64,000 nucleotides of DNA from Tepidamorphaceae bacterium (GTDB taxonomy: Bacteria > Pseudomonadota > Alphaproteobacteria > Rhizobiales > Tepidamorphaceae), in contig JANQNT010000024.1 of the NCBI GenBank assembly GCA_028279445.1, positions 1 through 64,000 on the forward strand. Reading direction: 5' to 3'. The position numbers and the translations under genes were made by a program. Positions 37,156 through 44,340 of the stretch are shown piece by piece (the first letter of the stretch is position 1; every line of letters begins with the position of its first letter). A model generated the notes under the pieces. It saw only the letters and a list, made by a program, of their open reading frames with translations, had not been told where the DNA came from and did not search any database.

Positions 37156-37387
37156 GCGTCACCGGGCTCCAACAGGCGCGGACCGACTCCGGAAGGCACT
37201 CCGGCACCGGTCGTCAGAATTGGCTTTTCCCGGGTGACCCCGTCCGGGAGTCGCGGCCATGCCGCCGCGCATGTCCGCCTCGGCACGGACTATAGGCTGT
37301 AGGGAATTTCTCCGTCCACCGCACCAGCGCCAAGGTTAAGGATTCCTTGCGTTCTTGGTTAAATCGAGGCGTGCGGCAGCAGCTTAA

Positions 37388-37438
37388 TTGTGCGCCGCAA
37401 CATTTTTTGTTGCACTGCACAAAAAACTGCGCTATATA
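37388..37438 (+). promoter_or_regulatory. Phasin promoter with two palindromic operator sites
   Basis: A -35 TTGCAC (37410-37415) and -10 TATATA (37433-37438) are separated by 17 bp. Two 15-bp near-inverted sites, TTGTGCGCCGCAACA (37388-37402) and TGTTGCACTGCACAA (37408-37422), start exactly 20 bp apart and cover the -35. This looks like the GC-box palindrome bound by PhaR repressors of PHA-granule genes. The rest of the gap from 37156 holds nothing recognisable. The transcript would have a leader of about 100 bases. Confidence 0.6.
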
Positions 37439-37548
37439 CGATCTGCGTTTTCCATCGTCTGCGGTGCAGAACAGCCGCAAACGGATCACAGGCCCGTCAT
37501 TCGGTGCGGCGGACCGACAAGTGCAACAGACCGTTCAGGAGACATCAG

Positions 37549-38043
37549 ATGACCCAGACCAAGGCAGCCAAGCCCAAGACCGAGACCGTTTTCCCGATGT
37601 TCGAGATTCCGCAGTTCGAGATGCCGAAGTTCGATGGCGCCGACATGCCGGTCGCCTTCCGCGACATGACCGACAAGGCCGTGGCGCAGACCAAGGACGT
37701 CTACGACAAGTGCAAGGCGGCGGCCGAGGAGGCCACCGAGGTTCTTGAGGACACGTTCGCCGCGTCCTCCAAGCACGCCACCGACCTCAACAAGGTGATG
37801 CTCGCCAACGCCAAGGCGAACATCAACGCGTCCTTCGACTTCGCCGAGAAGATGTTCGGCGTGAAGACCGTTGCCGAGGCCGTTGAACTGCAGAGCCAGT
37901 TCGCCCGCAAGCAGTTCGAATTGCTGAGCGCCCAGACCAAGGACATTCAGTCCAAGGCCCAGAAGGCCGCCGAGGAATGCTCCAAGCCCGCCAAGGAGCG
38001 TGTCTCCAAGGTGGTTGAGCAGTTCAAGGTCGACGCCGCCTGA
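37549..38043 (+). CDS. Phasin family protein
   Basis: A 164-residue amphipathic helical protein that coats polyhydroxyalkanoate granules. The N-terminal 30 residues are Pro/Phe/Met-rich (FPMFEIPQFEMPKF). From about residue 45 onward come helices with phasin repeats (DVYDKCKAAAEEATEVLEDTF, ANINASFDFAEKMFGVKTVAEAVELQ). The start at 37549 follows GGAGACATC. A strong promoter with palindromic operators lies upstream and a good terminator downstream, so it is a monocistronic, regulated, probably abundant protein. Confidence 0.92.
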   Translation: MTQTKAAKPKTETVFPMFEIPQFEMPKFDGADMPVAFRDMTDKAVAQTKDVYDKCKAAAEEATEVLEDTFAASSKHATDLNKVMLANAKANINASFDFAEKMFGVKTVAEAVELQSQFARKQFELLSAQTKDIQSKAQKAAEECSKPAKERVSKVVEQFKVDAA

Positions 38044-38088
38044 TCAGGCTTCGATCGCGGGCATCCGCCCGCCACCCGACAAGTTCAG

Positions 38089-38121
38089 CGCCCGGATGCG
38101 TGTCCGCGTCCGGGCGTTTTT
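38089..38121 (+). terminator. Rho-independent terminator of the phasin gene
   Basis: Stem CGCCCGGATGCG / CGCGTCCGGGCG (one mismatch) with a TGTC loop, followed by TTTTT. It lies 46 bp after the phasin stop. Confidence 0.9.
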
Positions 38122-38216
38122 CGTGCGCCCATCTCAGGCTTGATTTGCCGGCGGGATCGCATGTACACGGATAGCCCGCGCGCGCTAGGGTGCCTGTGCC
38201 CGCGCATTGCGCATGA

Positions 38217-38293
38217 GCCGCCTTAGCTCAGTTGGTTAGAGCGCCAGATTGTGGATCTGGAGGTCCCCCGTTCGAACCGGGGAGGCGGTACCA
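38217..38293 (+). tRNA. tRNA-His (GTG)
   Basis: A 77-nt tRNA with encoded CCA. Acceptor arms GCCGCCT and AGGCGGT (G1:U72 wobble), D-arm TTAGCTCAGTTGGTTAGAGC, anticodon stem CCAGA/TCTGG with loop TTGTGGA (anticodon GTG), and T-arm with GTTCGAACC. The discriminator is A (38290) and the base before G1 is A (38216), so there is no encoded G-1. This is the non-canonical alphaproteobacterial tRNA-His type that pairs with a divergent HisRS, whose gene is at 61159. Confidence 0.97.
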
Positions 38294-38450
38294 CTCCTTG
38301 GTTTCGGCAAGCCTTGTTCAGGCGCGAACGCGGGTCGCGAAGTTGTGACGGCTGGCGCGTGAGTGTGATTCCGTCACCGCGCGCCATGCACTATGGTCCG
38401 GACCCTGGTTTGGAAGTGACGGGACGCCGAGCAAGGAGCATTCGTGTGCC

Positions 38451-39197
38451 ATGAGAAACCTGATCGTTGCGATTGCCGTTGCCTGCATTGGCGCGACCGT
38501 TGTGTCCGTCACGCCCGCCCATGCCCGCTGCAGCGATCGCGCAAACCCGCAGGTCGACTGGTCGGGCTGTTCCAAGACGCTGATCCTGATCCCCAAGTCC
38601 GATCTCAGGCAGGCCAATCTGAATGGCACCGACCTGACCAGTACGGGCATGAGCGAGTCGGATCTGGAAGGCGCCGTGCTGGACGGTGCCAACCTAACCT
38701 TCACCTCGTTGAAGCAGTCGAGGCTGGTGGGCGTGTCGATGCACAAGACCTTTGGCGTGCGCACCGACTTCGTTGGTGCCGACCTGTCGGGCGCCAGGCT
38801 CGCCTACGCGGAGTTCTATCGCGCTGACTTCACCGACGCGAAACTGCCCGGCGTCGACCTGTCGCGCTCCGGCATGCCGCGCGTCAATTTCACCAACGCC
38901 GATCTGTCCGGCGCCGACATGTCGCGCATGGATGCCATCCGCGGTGTCTTCGCAGGCGCCGACCTGAGCGATGTCGACTTCACCTTCGCCATCGTGGCGC
39001 GCGCCAGTTTCGCCGGTGCGAGCCTTGCCGGTTCGAACTGGAGCAACGCCTTCCTCTACCGCGCCGACATCGCCGGCATCGACCTGAGCGGTGTGACCGG
39101 GCTGACCAGCGCGCAGGTTGCGCTTGCATGCGGCGATGACGCCACCAAGCTGCCGGCTGGCGTCGAGGCGCCCGATCAGTGGATCTGCGACGACTGA
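38451..39197 (+). CDS. Secreted pentapeptide-repeat protein
   Basis: A 248-residue exported protein. The signal peptide (25 residues) ends AHA-R. From about residue 45 to 215 there are roughly 20 tandem A(D/N)LxX pentapeptides (SDLRQANLNGTDL, ADLSGADMSRM), which fold as a right-handed quadrilateral beta-helix. Two Cys lie before the helix and two at the C-terminus, which could form disulphides. Periplasmic location suggests a structural or adaptor role, not the gyrase-protection role of cytoplasmic Qnr/MfpA. No partner gene is adjacent. Confidence 0.88.
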   Translation: MRNLIVAIAVACIGATVVSVTPAHARCSDRANPQVDWSGCSKTLILIPKSDLRQANLNGTDLTSTGMSESDLEGAVLDGANLTFTSLKQSRLVGVSMHKTFGVRTDFVGADLSGARLAYAEFYRADFTDAKLPGVDLSRSGMPRVNFTNADLSGADMSRMDAIRGVFAGADLSDVDFTFAIVARASFAGASLAGSNWSNAFLYRADIAGIDLSGVTGLTSAQVALACGDDATKLPAGVEAPDQWICDD

Positions 39198-39239
39198 GTC
39201 TGGCCCCCGACAAGGTCATGCTCCTGGGGTCCTGACCCT

Positions 39240-39345
39240 AGATCATCCTGTGTTTGAGTTGACTCAACCCAAACACAGAAAAGATGATCGGTTCTAAAGG
39301 GTTAGAGCAACTTATCTGCGCCGATCCTGGCGCAGGTTGCTCTAG
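39240..39345. repeat. Two-hairpin interspersed repeat, copy A
   Basis: Hairpin 1 (39241-39289) has arms GATCATC...CTGTGTTTGAGTTG and CAACCCAAACACAG...GATGATC. Hairpin 2 (39304-39343) has arms AGAGCAAC..CTGCGCC and GGCGCAG.GTTGCTCT. About 85 % identical to copy B at 40919-41025. Differences between copies often preserve pairing. It ends in TCTAG, where CTA (39342-39344) is the stop codon of the minus-strand isomerase gene. Confidence 0.88.
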
Positions 39346-40121
39346 CGCCGATACGGCTCGAACCAGTCCAGGCTCTCCTTCGTGGCGGTCAGCGGCTTGT
39401 ATTCGCTGCCGATCCAGCCCTCGTAGCCCATGCCGTCGATCATCTGGAACACATAGTCGAAGTTGATCTCGCCGGCGCCCGGGTCGAGGCGCTGCGGCGG
39501 ATTGGCGATCTGGATATGTCCGAGGATATCGAGGTTGTCGTTCAGCGCGCGGATCAGATCGCCTTCCATCACCTGGCGGTGATAGAGGTCGAGCTGCAGT
39601 TTGACGTTGTCCGCATCGATGCCGTCGATGACGCGGCGCACCTCGTCGGTGCGCGAGATGAAGTAGCCCGGCATGTCGCGCGTATTGATCGGTTCGATCA
39701 GCAAAGTGATGTCGTGCTCGGCGAGCGCCGCCGCGGCGCGCGCGATGTTGGCTATGTAAGTGGTCATCGCCTTGGCGGGATCGAGCGCGGGCGGCAGCAC
39801 GCCGGCCATCACATGCAGCCGCTTGCAGTTCAGCGTGATCGCGTATTCGATCGCCGGCGGAATGGTGCGTTCGAAGTCCGCTTCCCGGCCCGGCAGCGCC
39901 GCGATGCCGCGCTCGCCGGCATCCCAGTTGCCCGGCGGCAGGTTGAACATCACCAGTTCGACGTTGTGCGTCTTCAGCTCGGTGAGCAGCAGTCCGGCAT
40001 CCTGGCCATAGGGAAACTGGCACTCGACGCCCCGAAAGCCGGCCATCCGTGCAGCCGAGATACGCGCCCGGAACGGCAGTTCGTTGAACATCATCGAAAG
40101 GTTTGCGGCAAAGCGCAGCAT
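39342..40121 (-). CDS. hyi: Hydroxypyruvate isomerase family protein (Hyi/OtnI-like TIM barrel)
   Basis: A 259-residue AP-endonuclease-2-like TIM-barrel isomerase. The N-terminal RFAANLSMMFNELPFRARI, NLPPGNWDAGERG and metal-site segments LLIEPINTRDMPGYF and LQLDLYHRQVMEGD are typical of Hyi and of 2-oxo-tetronate isomerase OtnI. Sequence alone does not settle whether hydroxypyruvate/tartronate semialdehyde or a C4 sugar acid is the substrate. No glyoxylate carboligase or tartronate reductase gene is adjacent. The TAG stop lies inside the repeat at 39240-39345, so the last residues may be repeat-influenced. Confidence 0.85.
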   Translation of the reverse strand: MLRFAANLSMMFNELPFRARISAARMAGFRGVECQFPYGQDAGLLLTELKTHNVELVMFNLPPGNWDAGERGIAALPGREADFERTIPPAIEYAITLNCKRLHVMAGVLPPALDPAKAMTTYIANIARAAAALAEHDITLLIEPINTRDMPGYFISRTDEVRRVIDGIDADNVKLQLDLYHRQVMEGDLIRALNDNLDILGHIQIANPPQRLDPGAGEINFDYVFQMIDGMGYEGWIGSEYKPLTATKESLDWFEPYRR

Positions 40122-40421
40122 GCGTCGCGGCCCCGTGAACGCAATATGGACTGGTACACAGAATCGATCTTGCAGGGGCGACTATAGCACCGCTACCGTG
40201 CTGCCAACGGCGATTTGAGCAAGATCAAGGTGCCCGCGCCCGACTGCTTGCAGGCTGGTGTCATCGGCAGGACGGACAGCCGGCGTGCCGGGTGGGCTCG
40301 CCACTTGGCACCGGCAAGACCTGGCACCGGGTTAGGGCTTCGTTCGATCGCCGCCGAGATGAATGGCTCCAAATGCCCGCGCCGGACAATCCGCGCGGCG
40401 ACAGATCGGGACAAGAACAAG

Positions 40422-40805
40422 ATGAGCATCACACATGGCAGGCTGAGCCGCGTCCGCCTCAATCTGGCGCGCAGCGAGGAATTTCCTGGCGGCAGCGCCA
40501 ATCACGGCTATGAGTTCGTCGCCCCGATCGGCGAGGACGGGCACATCGACGCGGACATCTGGAAGCAGGAGCGCGATCACTGCCGCGTGCGCCGGTTCTG
40601 GGAAGGCGAGCCGGACGACATCGGCCATCTGATCCACCGGCCCGGAGGAAGCTGGGCCTTTCATTACGATATCGACGGCGACGAGGATGACGAGGCCGGT
40701 TACCGCTTCGGCGCCCACGCCTTCGCGCCCGGCGAGTATGTCTCGATCCGCGACGAGGATGGCGAGATGCACACCTTCCAGGTGGTCACCGTCGAGCCGC
40801 TCTAG
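40422..40805 (+). CDS. Conserved hypothetical protein, Asp/Glu-rich
   Basis: A 127-residue soluble protein without a named domain. It has an Arg-rich start (HGRLSRVRLNLARS), a mid segment HCRVRRFWEGEPDDIGHLIHRPGG, an acidic loop DIDGDEDDEAGYRFG, and a C-terminal half (PGEYVSIRDEDGEMHTFQVVTVEPL) that looks like a small beta-barrel. It resembles uncharacterised proteins I associate with Hyphomicrobiales. The start ATG (40422) follows ACAAGAACAAG, a weak ribosome-binding site. Function unknown. Confidence 0.8.
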   Translation: MSITHGRLSRVRLNLARSEEFPGGSANHGYEFVAPIGEDGHIDADIWKQERDHCRVRRFWEGEPDDIGHLIHRPGGSWAFHYDIDGDEDDEAGYRFGAHAFAPGEYVSIRDEDGEMHTFQVVTVEPL

Positions 40806-40918
40806 GGTCCGGACCCTGGGGTCCGGCGGGGCGCCCTTCACCGCATTGCGCTGGCAACGACTGTGATAGGCTGACCCGCCAGGCAGGAAACGGGTGGCAA
40901 GGCCCTGCCCGCGGGCGC

Positions 40919-41025
40919 TAGATCATCCTGTGCCTGGGTTGCCTCAACCCAAGCGCAGAAAAGATGATCGCTTCCAAGAGATTGGAGCAACTTGTCTGCG
41001 CCGGTCCCGGCGCAGGTTGCTCCAG
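40919..41025. repeat. Two-hairpin interspersed repeat, copy B
   Basis: Aligns without gaps to copy A over 105 bp with 16 differences by hand count. Hairpin 1 has GTGCCTGGGTTG against CAACCCAAGCGCAG, and hairpin 2 has GGAGCAAC against GTTGCTCC. The outer A-T pair of copy A has become G-C here, and one T-A has become C-G. It lies just upstream of the EamA gene. Confidence 0.88.
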
Positions 41026-41072
41026 AATGCGCCGCTGCCATCCGTCGGTCGCTCGCGCAAAGGCAAGCCTGC

Positions 41073-42005
41073 ATGTCCGTCGATACCGCTCCCGCCCCGC
41101 GCCGCGCGCAGATGTCGGCGACCGACTGGATCATGCTGGTCACGCTCGGTGTGGTGTGGGGCGGCGCATTCTTCTTCGCCAAGGTCGCGGTCAGCGAGGT
41201 CCCGCCGCTGACCCTGGTGCTGAGCCGGGTGGCGCTTGCCGCGATCACCTTGCATATCGTGTTGCGCATCGCCGGCGTCGCCTTCGTGCCGGCGCGCCGC
41301 TGGCCGGCCTATGCCGGCATGGCGGTGCTCAACAACATCATCCCCTTCAGCCTTCTGTTCTACGGCCAGACGCAGATCGGCGCCGGGCTGGCATCGATCC
41401 TCAACGCCACCACCCCGATCTTCGCCGTGGTCATTGCCCATCTGTTCACTGCCGATGAGCGCATCACGCCGGGCAAGGCGGCAGGTGTGGCGCTTGGCGT
41501 GATGGGGGTCGCCGTTCTCGTTGGGCTCGACGCCCTCGGCGAACTGGGTCTTGCGGTGCTTGCCCAGATCGCGTGCCTGGGCGCGGCCCTGTCCTATGGC
41601 TTCGCCGCGGTATTCGGGCGCCGGTTTCGGGACGATCCGCCGGTGGCCAGCGCCACCGCTCAGGTCACCGCGTCCAGCCTGATGCTGCTGCCGGTCGTGG
41701 CGCTGGTCGACGCGCCGTGGACGCTGGATGTCCCCTCGATGCCGGTGCTTGGCGCGGTGCTGCTGCTCGGCACCGTATCGACCGGGTTCGCCTACATCCT
41801 GTTCTTCCGCATTCTGCAATCGGCCGGCGCCACCAACATCTCGCTGGTCACGCTGATCGTGCCGGTGACCGCCATCCTGCTCGGCGCGGCGGTGCTGGGG
41901 GAACGGCTGGCGGCCAGCGATCTCGTGGGTATGGCGCTGGTCGCTGCCGCGCTGGTCACCATTGATGGGCGGGTGTTGCGCCGATCCCGGCGCAGGTTGC
42001 TCTAG
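41073..42005 (+). CDS. EamA-family (DMT) transporter
   Basis: A 310-residue drug/metabolite-type transporter with ten hydrophobic segments in two EamA halves (about 10-140 and 150-295). Hallmarks are VWGGAFFFAKVAV, GLASILNATTPIFAVVIAHLF and TLIVPVTAILLGAAVLGERL. The substrate is unknown. The start at 41073 has AAGG upstream, and earlier in-frame codons lie in repeat copy B. The last nine residues (LRRSRRRLL) and the TAG stop are encoded by a partial copy of the same repeat (41977-42005), so the gene sits between two repeat copies and its native C-terminus may have been replaced. Confidence 0.87.
   Translation: MSVDTAPAPRRAQMSATDWIMLVTLGVVWGGAFFFAKVAVSEVPPLTLVLSRVALAAITLHIVLRIAGVAFVPARRWPAYAGMAVLNNIIPFSLLFYGQTQIGAGLASILNATTPIFAVVIAHLFTADERITPGKAAGVALGVMGVAVLVGLDALGELGLAVLAQIACLGAALSYGFAAVFGRRFRDDPPVASATAQVTASSLMLLPVVALVDAPWTLDVPSMPVLGAVLLLGTVSTGFAYILFFRILQSAGATNISLVTLIVPVTAILLGAAVLGERLAASDLVGMALVAAALVTIDGRVLRRSRRRLL
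41977..42005. repeat. Partial two-hairpin repeat, copy C (right half of hairpin 2)
   Basis: TGCGCCGATCCCGGCGCAG then GTTGCTCTAG. It matches the last 29 bp of copies A/B. It encodes the basic C-terminal tail and the stop of the EamA transporter. Confidence 0.82.
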
Positions 42006-42310
42006 GAAATCTCCAAGGTGGGGATGTCGCGCACGTCGATCCGCTGACTTGCCTGCCACGCATCGTAAGCGGCCTGCATGCGAAGCCAGACACCAGGGCC
42101 GTCGCCGAACAGCTTGCCAAGTCGCACTGCGACGCCGGCGGAGACAGGCTTTCTTTCACGCACGATGTCATGGAGTTGCTGTCGCGAAATGCCGAGAAGT
42201 GATGCGATCTCGACCTTGGTCTTGCGGGTGGCCGGGAGAATCTCCTTGAGCAGAGCCCCTGGATGGGCCGGGCATCGGTTCGGGTCGCGTCTGGCCAAAA
42301 TCTCGGTCAT
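42002..42310 (-). CDS. higA: HigA-family antitoxin (XRE helix-turn-helix)
   Basis: A 102-residue HTH antitoxin. HPGALLKEILPATRKTKVEIASLLGISRQQLHDIVRERKPVS carries the HigA N-terminal block and the XRE recognition helix. AVRLGKLFGDGPGVWLRMQAAYD is the typical HigA/VapI C-terminal block. It neutralises the HigB RNase and represses the pair's promoter. It lies 9 bp after the toxin gene. Its stop overlaps the EamA stop on the other strand by 4 bp. Confidence 0.9.
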   Translation of the reverse strand: MTEILARRDPNRCPAHPGALLKEILPATRKTKVEIASLLGISRQQLHDIVRERKPVSAGVAVRLGKLFGDGPGVWLRMQAAYDAWQASQRIDVRDIPTLEIS

Positions 42311-42319
42311 GCATTGCTC

Positions 42320-42595
42320 CTAGTGGTACTGCTCAAAGTCGACTGCATGGGCATCCCCGCCGCTGAACTCGAACGTGATGCACCAGGGACCGTTGACGTG
42401 AACAGTGTAGCGAACCGGGTTGAAGCCGCTGAGGCGATGAAAATCGAAGCCTGGCAGATTCATCTCTTCTGCGCGCTCGCAAGCATCGAGGCGATCCAGA
42501 CGAACCAGAATGCGGCGGTGCAGGCGCTGGTCGATCCGCGTTCGGGCACCGCACCAGAGGTTTGCCAGTTGCCGGTTCCTGAACGTCCTGATCAC
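42320..42595 (-). CDS. higB: HigB-family toxin (RelE-like mRNA interferase)
   Basis: A 91-residue RelE-superfamily toxin starting with GTG: VIRTFRNRQLANLW, then RRILVRLDRLDACERAEEM, FHRLSGFNPVRYTVHVNGPWCITFEF and a short C-terminal FEQYH. These are the HigB landmarks, with basic residues and a C-terminal His for ribosome-dependent mRNA cleavage. GTG is preferred because it fits the family's MIRxF start and because the promoter predicts transcription starting right at this codon. An upstream in-frame start at 42625 would precede the promoter's -10 box. Confidence 0.88.
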   Translation of the reverse strand: MIRTFRNRQLANLWCGARTRIDQRLHRRILVRLDRLDACERAEEMNLPGFDFHRLSGFNPVRYTVHVNGPWCITFEFSGGDAHAVDFEQYH

Positions 42596-42601
42596 AACCG
42601 A

Positions 42602-42643
42602 TATGTAAACAATCTGCCTACACATGTCAATTGATTGCTTACA
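42602..42643 (-). promoter_or_regulatory. higBA promoter and inverted-repeat operator
   Basis: On minus, -35 TTGACA (42630-42625) and -10 TACATA (42607-42602) are 17 bp apart, an almost perfect sigma-70 promoter. Arms GATTGCTTACA (42633-42643) and TGTAAACAATC (42604-42614), complementary at 10 of 11 positions, flank it and overlap both boxes. They are a likely HigA operator. The predicted transcript start coincides with the GTG at 42595. Confidence 0.8.
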
Positions 42644-42666
42644 CGACTATGAAAAATGGCCCTTTC

Positions 42667-43311
42667 CTATCGACCCGGACTTGGCGGGTCCGGGACATGG
42701 CCAATCCGCACATCGACGCGGTATCCCGCATCCAGAGCGGCGAAGGCGGTCGGCGGGGTGACAAGGACCGCGTTGCTGAGACGCTGTCGGTCGAGCGGCT
42801 GGTCGGCCCAGCCGAAGGTCTCCCAAGGGTAGAGCCGCCCACCGCTGACCACGAAGGCCTGCTGGCCCTGCGCCAGCACGCTGCCCTGCGGCAATGCCAT
42901 GTGGTCGAGCGCCGGGGGCCTCTGTGCGAGTGGTGTCAGGCGTTCCGGGTGCAGACGCGCGTCGAGCCAGTCGGCGCCAGGCGGTCTGTCGAGGTCCAGT
43001 GCGCGCCGGATCGCGTCGGCGAAGGCGACCGCATCATGGCGCCGGCACTCGTAGCAGGGCCGATGGCCGGCGGCGAGCGCGGACGCTTCGTCGTGGAAGA
43101 ACAGTTCGGTGTAGCTCTCGCCCCAGACCATACGGTGGCGGTTCTTGAAGGCGAGCCGGCAGCAGATCCAGCGCCTGCTGGCCCAGCGCCGGTGTGTCAG
43201 CGTGCGCGTCGCCGCGTCGTGGATGCGTCCGCCGCGATTGCCCATCAAGCTGCCGCGGGCCGGCACACCGACAAGCGCGCCCAGCGGCGTGACGCGGTTT
43301 TGCAACGTCAT
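42667..43311 (-). CDS. Conserved hypothetical protein with HRPCYECRR motif
   Basis: A 214-residue soluble protein of unknown function. It opens LQNRVTPLGALVGVPARGSLMGNRGGRIHD, then RRWICCRLAFKNRHRMVWG. The motif AAGHRPCYECRRHDA has a His and two Cys that could bind a metal. The second half is Leu/Pro-rich with HMALPQGSVL. It resembles uncharacterised proteins of Alphaproteobacteria, but I cannot name a family. It starts 39 bp from the thioredoxin-like gene's stop and may share its transcript. Confidence 0.78.
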   Translation of the reverse strand: MTLQNRVTPLGALVGVPARGSLMGNRGGRIHDAATRTLTHRRWASRRWICCRLAFKNRHRMVWGESYTELFFHDEASALAAGHRPCYECRRHDAVAFADAIRRALDLDRPPGADWLDARLHPERLTPLAQRPPALDHMALPQGSVLAQGQQAFVVSGGRLYPWETFGWADQPLDRQRLSNAVLVTPPTAFAALDAGYRVDVRIGHVPDPPSPGR

Positions 43312-43349
43312 CGAGGCGGGCCGGCCAATGCCGTCGGTCTTGCCGTTGG

Positions 43350-43970
43350 TTACCAGACGTCCGGCTTCTCGCCGCGCGCTTCGAGTGCCGCGAACTTGTC
43401 CTGCAGGTAGCGCTGGAAGCCCTGGTGTTCGTAGTGGCCCTCCGCCACGAACTCGAACATCGCGGTGAAGTGGAACGGCTTGAAGTAGCCCGGCAAACGG
43501 GCGCTCTCGAGCGCGCGTCCGTTCTGGGTGCTATCGGTTTCAATTGCTTTGGAGAAGAAACTGACGGTCGGGGTGAAGTTGACGCCCCAGCGGCGCGCCA
43601 GCGCGCGTTCTTCCATCACCTCGCCGTCGAAGTCGGTCACCTCGCGCGACCCCCACAGGTCGAGTTGCACGAAATTGAAGCGCGGCAGCACGTAGTCGAG
43701 CACTTTCTCGTGGGTGAAGTTCACCTCGTGCAGTTCGCGGCAATAGGGGCAGCCGCGCTGTTCGAACAGCACCACCAACCCCTTGTCCTCGGCGGCGGCG
43801 TCCGACAGATCTTCGGCCATGTCGAGAAACGTGTCGAGGAAGAATGGCTGAACGTAGAGCCCGTTGTCACCGACGGTTGCCGCGCGCGCGGTTGCTGCTA
43901 GGCCCGGCCAGGCAAGTGCCGCGCCGGCGGCAAGGCCCGAGGCGGTGAACGAGCGGCGGGTCACAGGCAT
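43350..43970 (-). CDS. Thioredoxin-like protein, SoxW-like, Tat-exported
   Basis: A 206-residue exported thioredoxin-fold protein. The N-terminus (TRRSFTASGLAAG) is twin-arginine-like, with a signal to about residue 31 (ARA). VVLFEQRGCPYCRELH holds the active-site CPYC (Cys74, Cys77), and WGVNFTPTVSFF has the cis-Pro. SoxW and related proteins reduce periplasmic disulphides. No other sox gene is nearby, so the partner is unknown. The start at 43970 follows GGGAGGGACAGG, and the open frame further upstream is rejected. Confidence 0.87.
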   Translation of the reverse strand: MPVTRRSFTASGLAAGAALAWPGLAATARAATVGDNGLYVQPFFLDTFLDMAEDLSDAAAEDKGLVVLFEQRGCPYCRELHEVNFTHEKVLDYVLPRFNFVQLDLWGSREVTDFDGEVMEERALARRWGVNFTPTVSFFSKAIETDSTQNGRALESARLPGYFKPFHFTAMFEFVAEGHYEHQGFQRYLQDKFAALEARGEKPDVW

Positions 43971-44340
43971 CCTGTCCCTCCCATCTGCGGAATGTTGCGA
44001 CTGCCGATACAGCCTAGCGCATTGCAGCGTCCTCGTCAGCGCTGCGCCGAACAACTCCTTGGACATAGCGGCCCCGCCGCGCCGTCCACGGATATAGTGT
44101 TTTTACGTACAACCGTTGCGCGGTCATTGGCGTGCGGATAGGCTGCGCCCCGCCTTTTCGGAATAACAAGACGTCAATTTTGGCGAGAGACGAAAAACGT
44201 CCGCGGTGCCAGTCGAAACGGCCGACCAGAGAGGCTGAAGCCGGCATAGAGGGGGCTTCGCCAACATACGGGAACACTGACGATCGACCTGCTGCGGCTA
44301 AGGGCCGGCGGCGGGCTGATTCTGCAACCGGGAGGATTCC
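43971..44340. other. Divergent promoter region, thioredoxin-like gene / TRAP operon
   Basis: 370 bp. Contains the CCGATACAGCCT motif (44004-44015), a TTTTTACGTACAA segment near 44100 and a GGAGG ribosome-binding site for the TRAP gene at 44331-44335. A clear promoter is not visible and I see no gene. Confidence 0.5.
44004..44015 (+). repeat. CCGATACAGCCT motif, copy 3
   Basis: Matches TCGATACAGCCT at 11 of 12 positions and continues AGCG as in copy 2. Lies 34 bp upstream of the thioredoxin-like start. Confidence 0.6.
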
